A stretch of DNA of 5,015 bases from Hyphomicrobiales bacterium (GTDB taxonomy: Bacteria > Pseudomonadota > Alphaproteobacteria > Rhizobiales > Xanthobacteraceae): NCBI GenBank assembly GCA_016201085.1, contig JACQDO010000441.1, forward strand, positions 1 to 5,015, written 5' to 3'. The position numbers were made by a program, and so were the translations under genes. This document shows, piece by piece, positions 4,701-5,015 of the stretch. The notes beneath the pieces were generated by a model. It was not told the origin of the DNA. It worked only from the letters and a program-made list of their open reading frames with translations, and searched no databases. How positions within the stretch are numbered: the stretch's first letter is position 1; each line of letters begins with the position of its first letter.

Positions 4701-5015
4701 ACCGGCGAGCGCAATGGCGTTGATGTGGCGGCCGTAATCCGGTTCGTTCCGGTGCGTCGCGCGACGAAAACTGTAGAACCGGTCGGGTTCGGCATAGGTG
4801 CACAAGCCGAGATCCTCGAAATTTGCGATACCGGCGTGCGCAATGCGGGTGGCGATATAACCGGGCAGGTCGAACATGGCGTGACCGGCCTTGGCCGAGG
4901 CCGCAAAGAAGCGCGCATTGTCCGCATCGGCGGCAACAAATCGCGCGACGAATTCCGCTCCGACCTCGTAGTTCGGCTGGCTGATGGTGGGACCTAGCGC
5001 GGCGGCGATGCGGGC
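4698..5015 (-). CDS. pgeF: Peptidoglycan editing factor PgeF, laccase-domain (YfiH) family, 5' end missing
   Basis: The minus-strand frame open to the right edge gives 105 residues ending in TAA at 4698-4700. It is the C-terminal part of the laccase-domain (YfiH/PgeF/DUF152) family. Matches are 'ALGPTISQPNYEVGAEF' (6-22 of the fragment, the family's 'GP.I....YEVg.e'), 'HAMFDLPGYIATRIAHAGI' (45-63, the 'fDL...n...L...Gv' element), and 'LCTYAEPDRFYSFRRATHRN' (71-90, the 'CTy..pd.fyS.RR' motif) with a final 'YGRHINAIAL'. In E. coli PgeF keeps non-canonical residues such as L-serine out of cell-wall precursors. Relatives have purine nucleoside phosphorylase and adenosine deaminase activity. The zinc-site His and first Cys lie upstream, beyond the window. 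The full protein is usually about 250 residues, so roughly 40 percent is seen. It precedes the lipoprotein gene by 122 bp. Confidence 0.92.
   Translation of the reverse strand, partial: ARIAAALGPTISQPNYEVGAEFVARFVAADADNARFFAASAKAGHAMFDLPGYIATRIAHAGIANFEDLGLCTYAEPDRFYSFRRATHRNEPDYGRHINAIALAG

Noticed and set aside
4691..4939. 82-residue minus-strand open frame
   Set aside because: It is a frame shadow. The adjacent frame, open to 5015, encodes the recognisable PgeF C-terminus.

Overview
The window is a high-GC stretch of ordinary chromosomal core genes. The base composition, the protein sequences and the gene set (pgeF, lipoprotein, prs, YbjN-domain gene, proC, TetR-type regulator) suggest an alphaproteobacterium of the Hyphomicrobiales, close to the Bradyrhizobium/Rhodopseudomonas/Xanthobacteraceae group. 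That placement comes from sequence style and remembered gene order, not from a search. All six confidently called genes lie on the minus strand, so transcription runs from high to low coordinates.

In the direction of transcription: (1) 5015-4698 is the C-terminal third or so of pgeF, a laccase-domain peptidoglycan editing factor whose start lies outside the window. (2) 4575-3817 is an unrecognised lipoprotein with a clear lipobox. (3) 3664-2711 is prs, PRPP synthetase. (4) A 415-bp gap (2296-2710) holds a palindromic dispersed element directly behind prs, a perfect DnaA-box 9-mer, a good sigma70-like promoter and a long leader with a GC-rich palindrome. (5) 2295-1795 is a YbjN-domain protein. 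(6) 1786-1689 is a second palindromic element, fitted between the YbjN stop codon and the proC ribosome binding site. (7) 1675-836 is proC, pyrroline-5-carboxylate reductase, called from an internal start. (8) 750-49 is a TetR-family regulator. At the left edge (1-52) the tail of a possible plus-strand gene converges on the TetR gene and overlaps its stop codon.

The genes serve basic metabolism and envelope upkeep: PRPP supply for nucleotides, His and Trp (prs), the last step of proline synthesis (proC), cell-wall precursor quality control (pgeF), an envelope lipoprotein, a YbjN fold usually linked to chaperone-like or accessory roles, and a local regulator. No mobile-element gene, CRISPR array, RNA gene or defence or biosynthetic cluster was seen, and I found no new biological system. 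The most interesting content is non-coding: two elements of the same cruciform design, each 8-10 nt behind a stop codon; the DnaA box; hairpins covering the stop codons of proC and pgeF; and short repeats upstream of prs and of the TetR gene that could be operators.
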